64,000 nt of DNA from Microcystis wesenbergii FACHB-1317 (GTDB taxonomy: Bacteria; Cyanobacteriota; Cyanobacteriia; Cyanobacteriales; Microcystaceae), in NCBI RefSeq assembly GCF_014696875.1, contig NZ_JACJQV010000089.1, positions 58,902-122,901 on the forward strand, given 5' to 3'. The position numbers and the translations under genes are program-made. Each line of letters begins with the position of its first letter. Within the stretch, counting starts at the first letter, position 1. The notes under the pieces were generated by a model. It ran no database searches, was not told the DNA's origin, and saw only the letters and a program-made list of their open reading frames with translations. Positions 36,761-45,417 of the stretch are shown one piece after another.

Positions 36761-36794
36761 ACTGATAACTGATAACTGATCACTGATCACTGAT
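36761..36794. repeat. Heptamer tandem repeat (actgata/actgatc)
   Basis: Five units of ACTGATA/ACTGATC, ending at the stop codon of the small minus-strand frame 36794-36886. Degenerate related units begin at 36628. Confidence 0.85.
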
Positions 36795-36886
36795 TAGGAG
36801 TTGATTTTCGCTTTTTTGGCGATCGCTAGTAAGAGATAGATCACCAGTAGATACACCATTGGTAACACTAAGGTCATGGTAGGCAT
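36794..36886 (-). CDS. Candidate single-TM small protein
   Basis: 30 aa: MPTMTLVLPMVYLLVIYLLL then AIAKKAKINS. One clear TM helix with a basic tail, the size and shape of small photosynthetic-complex subunits, but I recognise no family. No good ribosome-binding site is visible, and the stop codon abuts a heptamer repeat. It could be real or accidental. Confidence 0.4.
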   Translation of the reverse strand: MPTMTLVLPMVYLLVIYLLLAIAKKAKINS

Positions 36887-37531
36887 TGTTTAATTAGGGA
36901 GGAGAGAAGATAGTTAAAATTAGGTAGGCTCGATCTTTCGCCATTGATCATTGAATGACTAGGGACGGGAAAACTAGCTAAATCTGCAAACAGATCGAGC
37001 TTATCCGTCAGTCACTCTGCCAAAGGACTGCGATCGAGTTGGACAGGTAATCGTCTTCAACTCCATTCTTCCCACTAGAAACTGACGAGAAAAAATTCCT
37101 CATCTTAACAATTCCTAGGTGAGAACTGGGGGTTAATTTCTGGCAACTGCCACTATCAACTTAACATAAGTTGTCAAGGACTGGGAAAAAATTTTTTTAG
37201 GCTCGATCGAAAGGAGAATAATCAAGATTTGGCGACGAAGAAGATTGTCGTCGTAATCAATCATGATTTGAGAATAATTTGAGCATCGAAGCTAGGATAT
37301 TTGTCAGAATCTCAAGCATAAAAACGCAATTTTTAAATTTCTTTGAGTTAAATATTAGATAGGACTAAATCTGTTTTTAATAGCGTGATTAACTCCCGAT
37401 CAAACTTTAAAAACCCACTCCCTGCTCCCCTCTCCCCTATCTCTTTTAAACAGGATTTAGTATATTGGGTAACAGCCGTCAATCTAACATATAAGATTAG
37501 CTTACTGCTACCCAGTGCCCTCGGCATGGCA
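36887..37531. other. Long gene-free stretch
   Basis: 645 bp between the small TM frame and the methyltransferase gene. It is AT-rich, holds MITE family A copy 2 (37363-37462) and otherwise nothing recognisable; no promoter for the methyltransferase is expected here because that gene reads toward it. Confidence 0.6.
37363..37462. repeat. MITE family A copy 2 (inverse orientation)
   Basis: Starts gactaaatctgtttttaa and ends ttttaaacaggatttagta. Reverse-complemented it matches the copy at 2920-3030 across both ends and the inner ggagcaggga and gggagttaatcac blocks. Confidence 0.75.
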
Positions 37532-38341
37532 CTAATAATTTTTGATCATTAATTCCCTACCAGATGCCGCCGCTCCTTGTTTATAATTATTCATGCCATA
37601 CTGAAGATTCCACTCGATAATATGGGCAAAATTAAAGAGTTTTCGTATCTCTGGACAATCATCATAGGTAATTAACCATTTAGCCTGACATTGACGCATA
37701 TTATCGGCAAAACGTTGATGATCGAAGCTGGTATGTAAATTACCTCTTACACCGTACAAACGGGATTTTGTGGCACTATAGTAGGGGGGATCGAGAAAGA
37801 TAAAAACTTCTTTTCCCTCAGCAAATAATAATTCTTCGTAGTCTTGGTTAGTAATTTTTACTGATGCTAATAAGGGCGCAATTTGAGTTAATCTGGCCAT
37901 TGATGAATCAGTAAATCTACTGGTAAAAGCCGCTTGGGAATAACCCCCCGAATCCACTGTTCCCGAAAAAGTAATCCGATTTAAGATAAAAAAACGCACC
38001 GCTTTCTCAAAGTCGGTTAACTTTAAATCTTCCCTTGTCAAATCTTGAAATAATTCTCGTCCGCTATCATATTTCTGTTTAATTTCTGTTATTTTTGCTA
38101 CCAATAAATCAATATTTTCTTGAGCGCATTGCCAGAAACAATATAAATCATAATTTAAGTCATTAATCCAATAGGTTTTTATTTGTTGTCCAAAGAGTTG
38201 CTTAACAGCAAAAAACACAGAACCACCACCAAAAAAAGGTTCTCGATATTCCCTAATATTCACAGGAATTTGCGGCAGAATTTGCTTAATTGCCCGGGAT
38301 TTCCCCCCCGGATAACGCAAGGGACTTTTAATTTTTGACAT
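37532..38341 (-). CDS. D12-class N6-adenine DNA methyltransferase
   Basis: 269 aa. LRYPGGKSRAIKQILPQIP, the SAM-binding REPFFGGGSVFFAV and the catalytic FIFLDPPYYSATKSRLYG (DPPY) are the Dam/DpnM (D12) signature. Recognition sequence unknown. No cognate restriction endonuclease is adjacent, so it is an orphan or an antirestriction-type enzyme, with the Uma2-type nuclease gene 73 nt upstream as the only nuclease nearby. The upstream sequence at 38343 contains tactaaatccgttt, the MITE-A end motif. Confidence 0.93.
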   Translation of the reverse strand: MSKIKSPLRYPGGKSRAIKQILPQIPVNIREYREPFFGGGSVFFAVKQLFGQQIKTYWINDLNYDLYCFWQCAQENIDLLVAKITEIKQKYDSGRELFQDLTREDLKLTDFEKAVRFFILNRITFSGTVDSGGYSQAAFTSRFTDSSMARLTQIAPLLASVKITNQDYEELLFAEGKEVFIFLDPPYYSATKSRLYGVRGNLHTSFDHQRFADNMRQCQAKWLITYDDCPEIRKLFNFAHIIEWNLQYGMNNYKQGAAASGRELMIKNY

Positions 38342-38413
38342 TTTATACTAAATCCGTTTGTTATTGAATTTCGTCTAACGACCAAGTTAGTCCTCGTGAT
38401 TCTCCCCCGACTT

Positions 38414-39022
38414 TTACTTACTTTGTCTAGCTTGACCAACTTTTAGCCATGCAAAGATTTGTTGTGGAGTCAGTGTCAACTGAACCCCTGCAATTACCTT
38501 AAGTTGGTGATCCCCTCTGCAAACTTCCGGCTCTTGTTGGGGAGTAAACATTAAAACAGAATAATCATCTGGATCAAGCATCCATCCTAATTTACTGCCA
38601 TGTTTTAAACAATGTAAAATGTTGTCAATTACACGGTTTACCTTTTGATCTGGTGAAAGAATTTCGATAGTCCAATCAGGTGCTTCCCTAAAGTCGTCCT
38701 CCGGTTCACCTGCTTGATTGAGGTTAATTCGATTCCATGCAATTACCGCCACATCAGGAACGATCGAACGCCCGCCGAAGGTACATCGCAACTCAGGTAA
38801 GGCTGTATAATCAGCAGTGTGGCTGTCAACCTCAGCTAAAAGACGTTTTTGCAGGATAGAGTGTCGAGTCTTAGGCATGGGTTTCTGAATTGCGACTCCA
38901 TGCAAGTATTCCCATGCTGGAGAATCCTCCAAATATGGCAATTTGAGGAAATCTTCAAGGGTGAGACTCTCAGTCAAGGAAGTCGTCATCGGTTCAAGCA
39001 AAGGTTTTTTTTGTGACTTCAT
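38414..39022 (-). CDS. Uma2-family (DUF820) putative endonuclease
   Basis: 202 aa; a start at 38989 is also possible (MTTSLTESLTLEDFLKLP). RSIVPDVAVIAW and APDWTIEILSPDQ give the PD...E pattern of the restriction-like fold in this family, which is hugely expanded in cyanobacteria. The biological role of Uma2 proteins is unsettled. It is upstream of the D12 methyltransferase on the same strand, but pairing with it is not established. Confidence 0.88.
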   Translation of the reverse strand: MKSQKKPLLEPMTTSLTESLTLEDFLKLPYLEDSPAWEYLHGVAIQKPMPKTRHSILQKRLLAEVDSHTADYTALPELRCTFGGRSIVPDVAVIAWNRINLNQAGEPEDDFREAPDWTIEILSPDQKVNRVIDNILHCLKHGSKLGWMLDPDDYSVLMFTPQQEPEVCRGDHQLKVIAGVQLTLTPQQIFAWLKVGQARQSK

Positions 39023-39123
39023 TATAAATGAAGTTTATCTGGGTTGCTTACCGACGATTCAGGCATATTTAAGGAAAATTTGCCCTCTCAATATGGCACT
39101 CCCCCTAGTGGGCTCCTGACTTT

Positions 39124-39720
39124 TCAAACGTCCTCTAATTCATATTTCGGGCGACCAGACATATTTACTTCAAATCCTAGCCTATAGGCATGATCCATCC
39201 ACAACAACTCTAGCTCATAAGCTACTTCATTAAATCGCTCGGCATTTTCAATAGATAAACTGTAAGTTATTGTTTTTTTGCTTTCTGGAAGTGGCAAGAG
39301 TTGTTGAGGGAAGTCTTCTGGTACCTCATGTGTTACTGATGCTTTTTGAGGCTTTGCGTGTACAAGCATATTCCTAAATCTCTTCATAGAACTTATTGTT
39401 TGCCATGGCTCAACAGAAAAATCCGCCTTAATGTTTAGAAACTCCGAAATCATTACAACCTTGCCTATAAATGAGGTTGACTCAAAATGATCCCAGTGTG
39501 GAAACAGATGACTACCATAGATGTTGCACAGGGATTCTACACGAAAAACAGAAAACGCCATTGATGGAATAATCCATCTAAATTGGTACACAGCCTCCTC
39601 CTCTTTTGCTTGACTCAGTTGATTAAGCGCTATTGAATTAAGGCATACATGATCATCAATAATATATCTTGTTACCTTTATTTTTTTTCTTTTTTTATTT
39701 TCTTCTTTCATGATATGCAA
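39124..39720 (-). CDS. Unknown protein with a HEPN-like motif
   Basis: 198 aa, not recognised as a named family. It is mainly helical. The segment MKRFRNMLVHAKPQK contains R-N-x3-H, the catalytic signature of HEPN RNases. The neighbouring sequence (FRWIIPSMAFSVFRVESLCN) would form another helix of such a bundle. The N-terminus is very lysine-rich. It could act alone as an RNA-cutting or RNA-binding protein. It sits in a patch of methyltransferase, nuclease and toxin genes. Confidence in the ORF is higher than in the HEPN idea. Confidence 0.65.
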   Translation of the reverse strand: MHIMKEENKKRKKIKVTRYIIDDHVCLNSIALNQLSQAKEEEAVYQFRWIIPSMAFSVFRVESLCNIYGSHLFPHWDHFESTSFIGKVVMISEFLNIKADFSVEPWQTISSMKRFRNMLVHAKPQKASVTHEVPEDFPQQLLPLPESKKTITYSLSIENAERFNEVAYELELLWMDHAYRLGFEVNMSGRPKYELEDV

Positions 39721-39896
39721 AACCTGTTAAATTGTACCGATATTTTCCGTCTGGTCAACCCCTGTAGAACAAAACGCAGAAACCTTCGGGATAATCACCC
39801 TATAGAGGGTGACGGGCAGAAAAATTCACCAATAACAGACCAAAAATAATCTTGGAACTTGTCAAAGTCTAGCAGAAAGTCGGGTGCATTGATATG

Positions 39897-40142
39897 TCAG
39901 ATAGTCGGCAGCCGGTCATAGGCTTCTGGCTCAACATCGGGAACTTTTGTTAAGATTGTCTGATACTTTTCTCGACTTCCCTTTTTGGCCTTTTCTATTA
40001 GGTAATTTTCTGTCATCAACGCTGAAAGTTTCTCAGCGATCGCAGTAGAGATAAATTGATCGATCGAAATTCCATCACGAGCCGCTAGATCATCTAAACT
40101 TTTCTGTAATGAGTCGGGAATTTGAACTTGGATGGTACTCAT
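39897..40142 (-). CDS. Antitoxin of PIN-type toxin-antitoxin pair
   Basis: 81 aa with a ribbon-helix-helix-like N-terminus (STIQVQIPDSLQKSLDDLAA, RDGISIDQFI) and a charged C-terminal tail likely to neutralise the toxin. Its ATG overlaps the toxin stop by 4 nt. It would bind DNA and repress the operon. Confidence 0.82.
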   Translation of the reverse strand: MSTIQVQIPDSLQKSLDDLAARDGISIDQFISTAIAEKLSALMTENYLIEKAKKGSREKYQTILTKVPDVEPEAYDRLPTI

Positions 40143-40567
40143 GGTAACTTACCTATTAATCGTAGGAAACCTGAAGGCTCAAGCAGACATAAACCAAATT
40201 GCTCAACACCAGCAAAGTCACGGGTGTTATATGTGATTATACTCTGACATCCTGCTTTAACTGCAAGCTCCAATACCATATCGTCTTTGGGATCACGCAG
40301 AAATGGTCGCCACAGGAAGAAAATTTCATGAGGTATCCCCACCGAGCAATAGAAATCAATTAAGTCATCTACTTCTTCTCGACTTAAATAGAGATTGGGC
40401 AACTCCCGCAATAGGACATCTGTATATTCCAAGACGAGAGGAACAGATAAGTGCATATCAAATTTTCCTGTACCTATAAGGCTAAGAAGTTGAAACGCAC
40501 TTCCACGCCTAGATCTTAATCCAGCAATAATGACATTGGTATCAATAACAATCTGAGGTAACGACAT
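40139..40567 (-). CDS. PIN-domain toxin (putative RNase)
   Basis: 142 aa from ATG at 40567 (MSLPQIVIDTNVIIAGLRS). Acidic residues of the PIN active site are in VIDTNV, VLEYTDVL, DPKDDMVLELA and YNTRDF. This matches the subfamily often annotated as 'putative toxin component, PIN family'. The toxin gene precedes the antitoxin gene, the reverse of the usual order for VapBC. Confidence 0.85.
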   Translation of the reverse strand: MSLPQIVIDTNVIIAGLRSRRGSAFQLLSLIGTGKFDMHLSVPLVLEYTDVLLRELPNLYLSREEVDDLIDFYCSVGIPHEIFFLWRPFLRDPKDDMVLELAVKAGCQSIITYNTRDFAGVEQFGLCLLEPSGFLRLIGKLP

Positions 40568-40635
40568 TCGCAACTGGGCAACGATGATTATTGGTACAGT
40601 TACATCTTAACTTTATCATCACAGAACAAAAATAG

Positions 40636-40661
40636 CGTGGGTTTCATTTTTGAATTGGCGC
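40636..40661. repeat. 26-bp repeat, copy 2
   Basis: Matches 32020-32045 with a single G/A difference (TTTTTGAATTGGCGC here). Same orientation; intergenic. Confidence 0.7.
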
Positions 40662-40727
40662 TCTTACAAAAACCTAGCCACCTTTACTCGATCGATAAAT
40701 TACGATCAGACTAATTATATTAACGAT

Positions 40728-42659
40728 CTACTTAACTGTTGGTTTGCGGAATTTGGAAGGAGAAGGAAAATATTCTACCCGTTCATTTTTCAGAGCTTGT
40801 GCCATGAAATCGCGCCAAATGGGAGCGGCAAAACCACCACCGGTGATACCTTTACCTAAAGTGCGATTTTGGTCATCTCCAATCCACACTGCGGTGGCTA
40901 ATTGGGGAACATAACCGACAAACCAGACATTTTTCTCGTTATCGGTAGTACCGGTTTTTCCCGCTGCTGGACGACCGATTTGGGCCGAAGTGGCTGTTCC
41001 CCCCTGAATAACTCCCTGTAGGACAGAATTGAGAGAAGCGGTGGCCCAGGGGTCTAAAACTAGCTTCGGTTTGGGTGTATTATCGAGCATGACGTTACCC
41101 CGGCTATCAGTAACACGCATGATAAAGGTAGGCTCAGAATGCCAGCCATTACTGGCAAAAGTAGCGTAGGCCCCCGCCATTTCCAGAGGAGTCACATCTA
41201 CCGAACCTAAAGGTAAAGAGGTGACGGCAATTAAAGGACTCTCGAAACCCAGCAGACGACAGACTTCAATAACTTTGTTTATCCCGACGCGACGACCGAG
41301 AACAACCGCGGGAATATTCAGAGACTGCATCAGAGCGCTACGCAGGGAAACCGGACCAGAAAAGCCGCCTCCGTAGTTTTTTGGGCTATAGAAGCCGCCA
41401 GCCTCGCGAAAACGGACGGGAGCATCATTAACCACCGTTTCGGGGGTAAAACGACCACTAGCGAAGGCAGTATAATAAACGAAAGGTTTAAAAGCTGACC
41501 CCGGTTGACGACGGGATTGAATGGCCCGGTTTAATTGACTTTTATTGTAATCAACGCCACCGACGAGCGCCTTGACGAAATGGGTGCGGGGATCCACCGC
41601 AACTAGAGAAATTTGTAGGTCTTTGGTGCGAATACCGCGACCACGCAAGCTATTATAGGCCCGTTGAATGGTGGACTCGGCCATGTTTTGGAAGTCGAGA
41701 TCGATCGTGGTTTGAATCCGCATTCCCCCTTTAGTTAGGGTTTCCTTGCCAAATTTTTGCCGCAATTCTGCCACCACTGCATCGGTAACGTAGGGTAATT
41801 TACTTTCTTGCCAAGCGGTGGGTTTACCCAGTTTCAGAGGTTCCTTGAAAGCGGCCTCTTCCTGTGCGGGGGTAATCCAACCTAAGCTACGCATCCGACT
41901 GAGAACCAGTGCCTGTCTTTCCTTGGCGGTTTTATAATTATTAAAAGGACTATAAACTTCCGGCGCTTGGATTAATCCGGCCATCATCGCCGATTCTGCT
42001 AAATTTAACTGGGCAGCGGGTTTATTAAAATAACTTTTAGCGGCGGTTTGAACTCCATAATTATTATGACCCCAATAGATATTATTGAGGTACATTTCCA
42101 GAATGTCATTTTTGCTAAAAACCTGTTCTACTCGTACTGCCAGGACTGCTTCAGCTAATTTACGGCTAACGGTGCGCTGATGGGAAAGAAAGATATTTTT
42201 GACTAACTGCATGGTGATAGTAGATGCACCTTCCACCACACCGCCACTTTTCCAGTTAGCGACTACTGCCCGACCGATACTATTAGGATTAATACCACGA
42301 TGGTGATAAAAATGGCTATCTTCGATCGCCATCACGGCGCGTTTCAGATTGGGAGAAATTTGAGCGAGTTCCACCACTTCCCGATTCGCTTCTCCGTGTA
42401 AGCTGGTCAGGGGTCTGCCTTTAACATCGTAGATATAACTGGTTTCCGTGGGGACATAGCCCTGTAAAATCCTCACATCGGGTAGATTGCGGTAACTAAT
42501 CGCTAATCCTACCACAGCCCCCGTCACCACGGCCGTGGATACCATCAACAGGCCGAGAGCGGTTCCCCCTGCGACTCTAGAGACTCCTTGGAAAAAGCTA
42601 TCCGAGTCACTACTGGGTTTCTGCTCTTTATCTTGATTGCCGAGGGTACTGGTGGACAC
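40728..42659 (-). CDS. Class A penicillin-binding protein (PBP1A-type)
   Basis: 643 aa. One TM helix (about residues 32-54). The GT51 glycosyltransferase has the catalytic Glu in AIEDSHFYHHRG (residues 111-122) and GASTITMQLVKN. The transpeptidase has SAFK (388-391), SLN (446-448) and KTG (568-570). It both polymerises glycan strands and cross-links peptides. Full length. It is followed on the same strand, upstream, by a pentapeptide-repeat gene but with a 170-nt gap, so it is probably transcribed alone. Confidence 0.96.
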   Translation of the reverse strand: MSTSTLGNQDKEQKPSSDSDSFFQGVSRVAGGTALGLLMVSTAVVTGAVVGLAISYRNLPDVRILQGYVPTETSYIYDVKGRPLTSLHGEANREVVELAQISPNLKRAVMAIEDSHFYHHRGINPNSIGRAVVANWKSGGVVEGASTITMQLVKNIFLSHQRTVSRKLAEAVLAVRVEQVFSKNDILEMYLNNIYWGHNNYGVQTAAKSYFNKPAAQLNLAESAMMAGLIQAPEVYSPFNNYKTAKERQALVLSRMRSLGWITPAQEEAAFKEPLKLGKPTAWQESKLPYVTDAVVAELRQKFGKETLTKGGMRIQTTIDLDFQNMAESTIQRAYNSLRGRGIRTKDLQISLVAVDPRTHFVKALVGGVDYNKSQLNRAIQSRRQPGSAFKPFVYYTAFASGRFTPETVVNDAPVRFREAGGFYSPKNYGGGFSGPVSLRSALMQSLNIPAVVLGRRVGINKVIEVCRLLGFESPLIAVTSLPLGSVDVTPLEMAGAYATFASNGWHSEPTFIMRVTDSRGNVMLDNTPKPKLVLDPWATASLNSVLQGVIQGGTATSAQIGRPAAGKTGTTDNEKNVWFVGYVPQLATAVWIGDDQNRTLGKGITGGGFAAPIWRDFMAQALKNERVEYFPSPSKFRKPTVK

Positions 42660-42829
42660 GATGGTTACAATTTCCTTTTTCCAAGAGGGGACTGATCGAT
42701 TAAACTGGCTTGAAAGTCTATTCTAAAGGTTTTGTTAAAAAATCGAATACTAGCTTACAGCAATTATGGCCGATCTGGCTCTAATTCGATCGGTCATGGC
42801 AGCGCGATTAGAGGCAGTATAGTTAGATA

Positions 42830-43315
42830 TCAGGGACAAAATAGGGTATCGCGGGTATTTCTGCCAGTTATGGGGTTAGTTCCTGTGGCTATCTCACAAA
42901 GATATTTTTCCACATCGGAGCGAATAATTGCATCGGTAAAATCGGCCCCGTCGATAATTGCACCTTTGATTAAAATGTTAGTGGCGAAAGCTCCTTCGAG
43001 AACGGCATTGGTAAAGTTGGCTCTGGTTAAACGGGCCGATTCTAAATCCACGTTTCTCATATTGGCATCGCTAAAGTCGGCCCCCTCCAAGTTGGCCGAA
43101 AAAAAGCGTACTCCCTCTAGATTGGCATGACTGAAGTTACTACCGCGCAGATTAGAGTGATCAAAGGTGGAATCGCGCAAATCCTGCCCGGCAAAGTCGT
43201 TATCGGTCAAATTGCGGTTATTGTAACTTAGCGCTTCGGCCGGAGCCAAGCAGAATAATAATACTAATATACTAACAAAAAAGGTTAGTAGAGTTTTGCG
43301 AGAAAATTGCGCCAT
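42830..43315 (-). CDS. Exported pentapeptide-repeat protein
   Basis: 161 aa. It has a signal peptide ([20 protein letters not shown]) and then about 13 pentapeptide repeats of the A(D/N)LxG type ([36 protein letters not shown]) forming a right-handed beta-helix. The C-terminal region has a Cys pair ([12 protein letters not shown] ... TLFCP), likely a disulphide. Thylakoid-lumen or periplasmic proteins of this type are common in cyanobacteria; their function is unknown. Confidence 0.88.
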   Translation of the reverse strand: MAQFSRKTLLTFFVSILVLLFCLAPAEALSYNNRNLTDNDFAGQDLRDSTFDHSNLRGSNFSHANLEGVRFFSANLEGADFSDANMRNVDLESARLTRANFTNAVLEGAFATNILIKGAIIDGADFTDAIIRSDVEKYLCEIATGTNPITGRNTRDTLFCP

Positions 43316-43740
43316 ATTGCCCCCTGATCGATCAACCTTTTCTATAATAAGCTGTACTGCCTTAAAACTGCATACTAGAAATTTTAGTACAAATGCTCAA
43401 GCTGCCGCTCCCATGATCCCATCTCCTCAAGGGGCGTAAATATTGGCGTAATCTTGACTTAGATTAAATTTTTTGTCAAAAAAATATCTATTTGTTATCT
43501 GATAGATGCTAAGTTTTTTGAAGGATAAAATTGATAATTTTCCCCTGATTAATTTAATAATGAAGCTCAAACCTAAAACTACGGGACAGCATTTTTTAGC
43601 GATCAAAGCTCCTAGATTAGAAAGAATCAAGGGAAATTGATTAATTGATACCATTACGCTGACTCTCTGTGCTGTTATTGGTGGGGCAGAAACTTGGGAA
43701 GACTACCTGATCATTAAGATAACTACTATAACTCGGTTTG
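43316..43740. other. Gene-free stretch
   Basis: 425 bp of AT-rich DNA. A 75-codon minus-strand frame (43427-43654) was not accepted: no family features, high Lys/Ile content expected of AT-rich non-coding DNA. Nothing else recognised. Confidence 0.5.
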
Positions 43741-44502
43741 TTAACGAAGCCAATAAACTATAGCGATAATAATACTCAGAATTACCACAGTCTGGCGCAG
43801 ATAACTAGGAGAGATAATTCTAGCTAGTTTTCCCCCCAATAAACCCCCAATTAAAGAGCCAATTGCTACCACTATCGCCGCGGACCAATATACCTGATTA
43901 GAAAAGAGAAAAAACCAAGATGCGGCCACATTAACTACCAAAGAAAGCAACTGTTTTAAAGCATTTAATCTCGTGAGATTATCCTTGAGAAATAAGCCCA
44001 AAATTGCTAACTCAATCACACCTAAACCCGCCCCAAAATAACCACCATAAATTGAAGCGAGAGCGATGGGTAAAACCGCCAAAATTTCTGGGATATGACC
44101 ATTTTCGTCCCCCTTTCGCCGCTGTAACCAAGAGCGTAAAGTATCTTGAAAAGCCAATAAAGCCGCCGCTAAAAGAATCAGAAAAGGAATGAGGCGATCA
44201 AATACTTTATCGCTGCTATTTAACAGCAAAATACCACCGATAATGCCGCCAATAACTGCCGATGGTAGCAATAACCTAATCCGTTTTTGTTGCCCGTGCA
44301 GGTCTTTTTTTTGGGCGAGGGTTGCCCCCAGATAACCGGGGCATAAAGCGACGGTATTAGTCACATTTGCCATCACTGGTGGGATACCCACCGCCATCAG
44401 CGTCGGAAAAGTAATCAGACTACCGCCACCGGCAAGAGCATTAATTAAGCCAGCAGCCACCGCAGCGAGTGCCAAGAAGCCATACTGAATAGGCGTGAGC
44501 AT
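43741..44502 (-). CDS. TauE/SafE-family membrane permease
   Basis: 253 aa with about eight TM helices in two homologous halves. The N-terminal half begins [20 protein letters not shown], and the second has [20 protein letters not shown]. Both glycine-rich motifs are typical of the TauE/SafE sulfite/sulfonate exporter family. The substrate is not predictable. It abuts the DUF2854-like gene (44503-45054) with no gap, so they are an operon. Confidence 0.92.
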   Translation of the reverse strand: MLTPIQYGFLALAAVAAGLINALAGGGSLITFPTLMAVGIPPVMANVTNTVALCPGYLGATLAQKKDLHGQQKRIRLLLPSAVIGGIIGGILLLNSSDKVFDRLIPFLILLAAALLAFQDTLRSWLQRRKGDENGHIPEILAVLPIALASIYGGYFGAGLGVIELAILGLFLKDNLTRLNALKQLLSLVVNVAASWFFLFSNQVYWSAAIVVAIGSLIGGLLGGKLARIISPSYLRQTVVILSIIIAIVYWLR

Positions 44503-45054
44503 TTAGGCGTTAGGAATAGTAATTAGGGCTAAATCAATTTTTTCCTCGTCAATTTGCTTAATTTCGGCTCTAATTCCTGGGCCAAAGTATCTTTCAATTT
44601 TTTCCTGTTTTGCCAGCCACTTTTCTAGGGGTAAAAGGGGCGATTCAAATTCTAGGGTGAGACAATAGGCGGAATCAACAGCAGTTTCACGAATTGCCAC
44701 TAAAGTCGGTCTTTCCTCGTCGGTGGGGCTTAATCCCAGCTTTTCTAGGGCTTCATCCAGATGCACTTCCTGTCCGTAGCGATAGCGGGTGACATCGTTG
44801 CGAAGTTTGGTTTGGGTGACAGTAGCCTGTTGTTGGCGCAATTGCAAGATTTCGGGGCTAGTGGGTTGACTGAAGGGTATCGGTTTGATTTCTGAAGCTT
44901 TTAGGGCTAAACCTCCCAATAATAACGGTAATCCGTAGAAAAACCCCGCTAAATTGACCGTGGCGTTACCTTGGGCGTAACCGATAATCCCGATAACCGT
45001 TAAAATACTGCCTAAAATTAAGCCAAAGTATGATAGTCTAATTTTTCTGAGCAT
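44503..45054 (-). CDS. DUF2854-like membrane-associated protein
   Basis: 183 aa. Two N-terminal TM helices (LSYFGLILGSILTVIGIIGY and LAGFFYGLPLLLGGLALK), then a soluble domain ending EKIDLALITIPNA. It fits the DUF2854 family of cyanobacteria and plants (recognised by pattern), function unknown. The stop codon is directly followed by the permease start codon, which suggests a linked role. Confidence 0.72.
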   Translation of the reverse strand: MLRKIRLSYFGLILGSILTVIGIIGYAQGNATVNLAGFFYGLPLLLGGLALKASEIKPIPFSQPTSPEILQLRQQQATVTQTKLRNDVTRYRYGQEVHLDEALEKLGLSPTDEERPTLVAIRETAVDSAYCLTLEFESPLLPLEKWLAKQEKIERYFGPGIRAEIKQIDEEKIDLALITIPNA

Positions 45055-45417
45055 GAAATAATTTTTTTCTTGAGTACGCTAATCCTTTAGAGATTATACA
45101 ACTCAAGAGAATCTTTTTTGCAGATGGGCGGTGAGGAGATTTTTCAGTTATCAGTAAACAGTCATCAGTCATCAGTGAAAAGAAAGCGGCGAATGCCACT
45201 TAATAAGTAAGTAATCTCAATTAATTGTTAGATAGTGGGACAGGCTTCTGGTTTTTTGTATTTTATCTTTAATTGTAACCAGCTACTTAGTTGATGATAG
45301 GTGGTGCGTTACGACGGATTGTTAGCTTCAAGTCAAAACAGGAATTTTTGCCGTCTAACGCACCCTACGTTTTACTGATAAGCTGCCTATTGCAAGAGTG
45401 CAAGAGTGCAAGAGTGC
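45055..45417. other. Gene-free stretch with repeats
   Basis: 363 bp holding loose cagttat/cagtaaa units (45147-45180), the GGTGCGTTA inverted repeat (45303-45364), and three copies of tgcaagag (45391-45417) ending at the stop codon of the alpha/beta hydrolase gene. Confidence 0.6.
45303..45364. repeat. Inverted repeat GGTGCGTTA
   Basis: Arms GGTGCGTTA (45303-45311) and TAACGCACC (45356-45364), extended by near-complementary cgacgg/ccgtc. Third member of the GGTGCGTT family in the window. Confidence 0.7.

Noticed and set aside
43427..43654. Minus-strand 75-aa frame
   Set aside because: Lys/Ile/Phe-rich as expected from AT-rich non-coding DNA; no motif.
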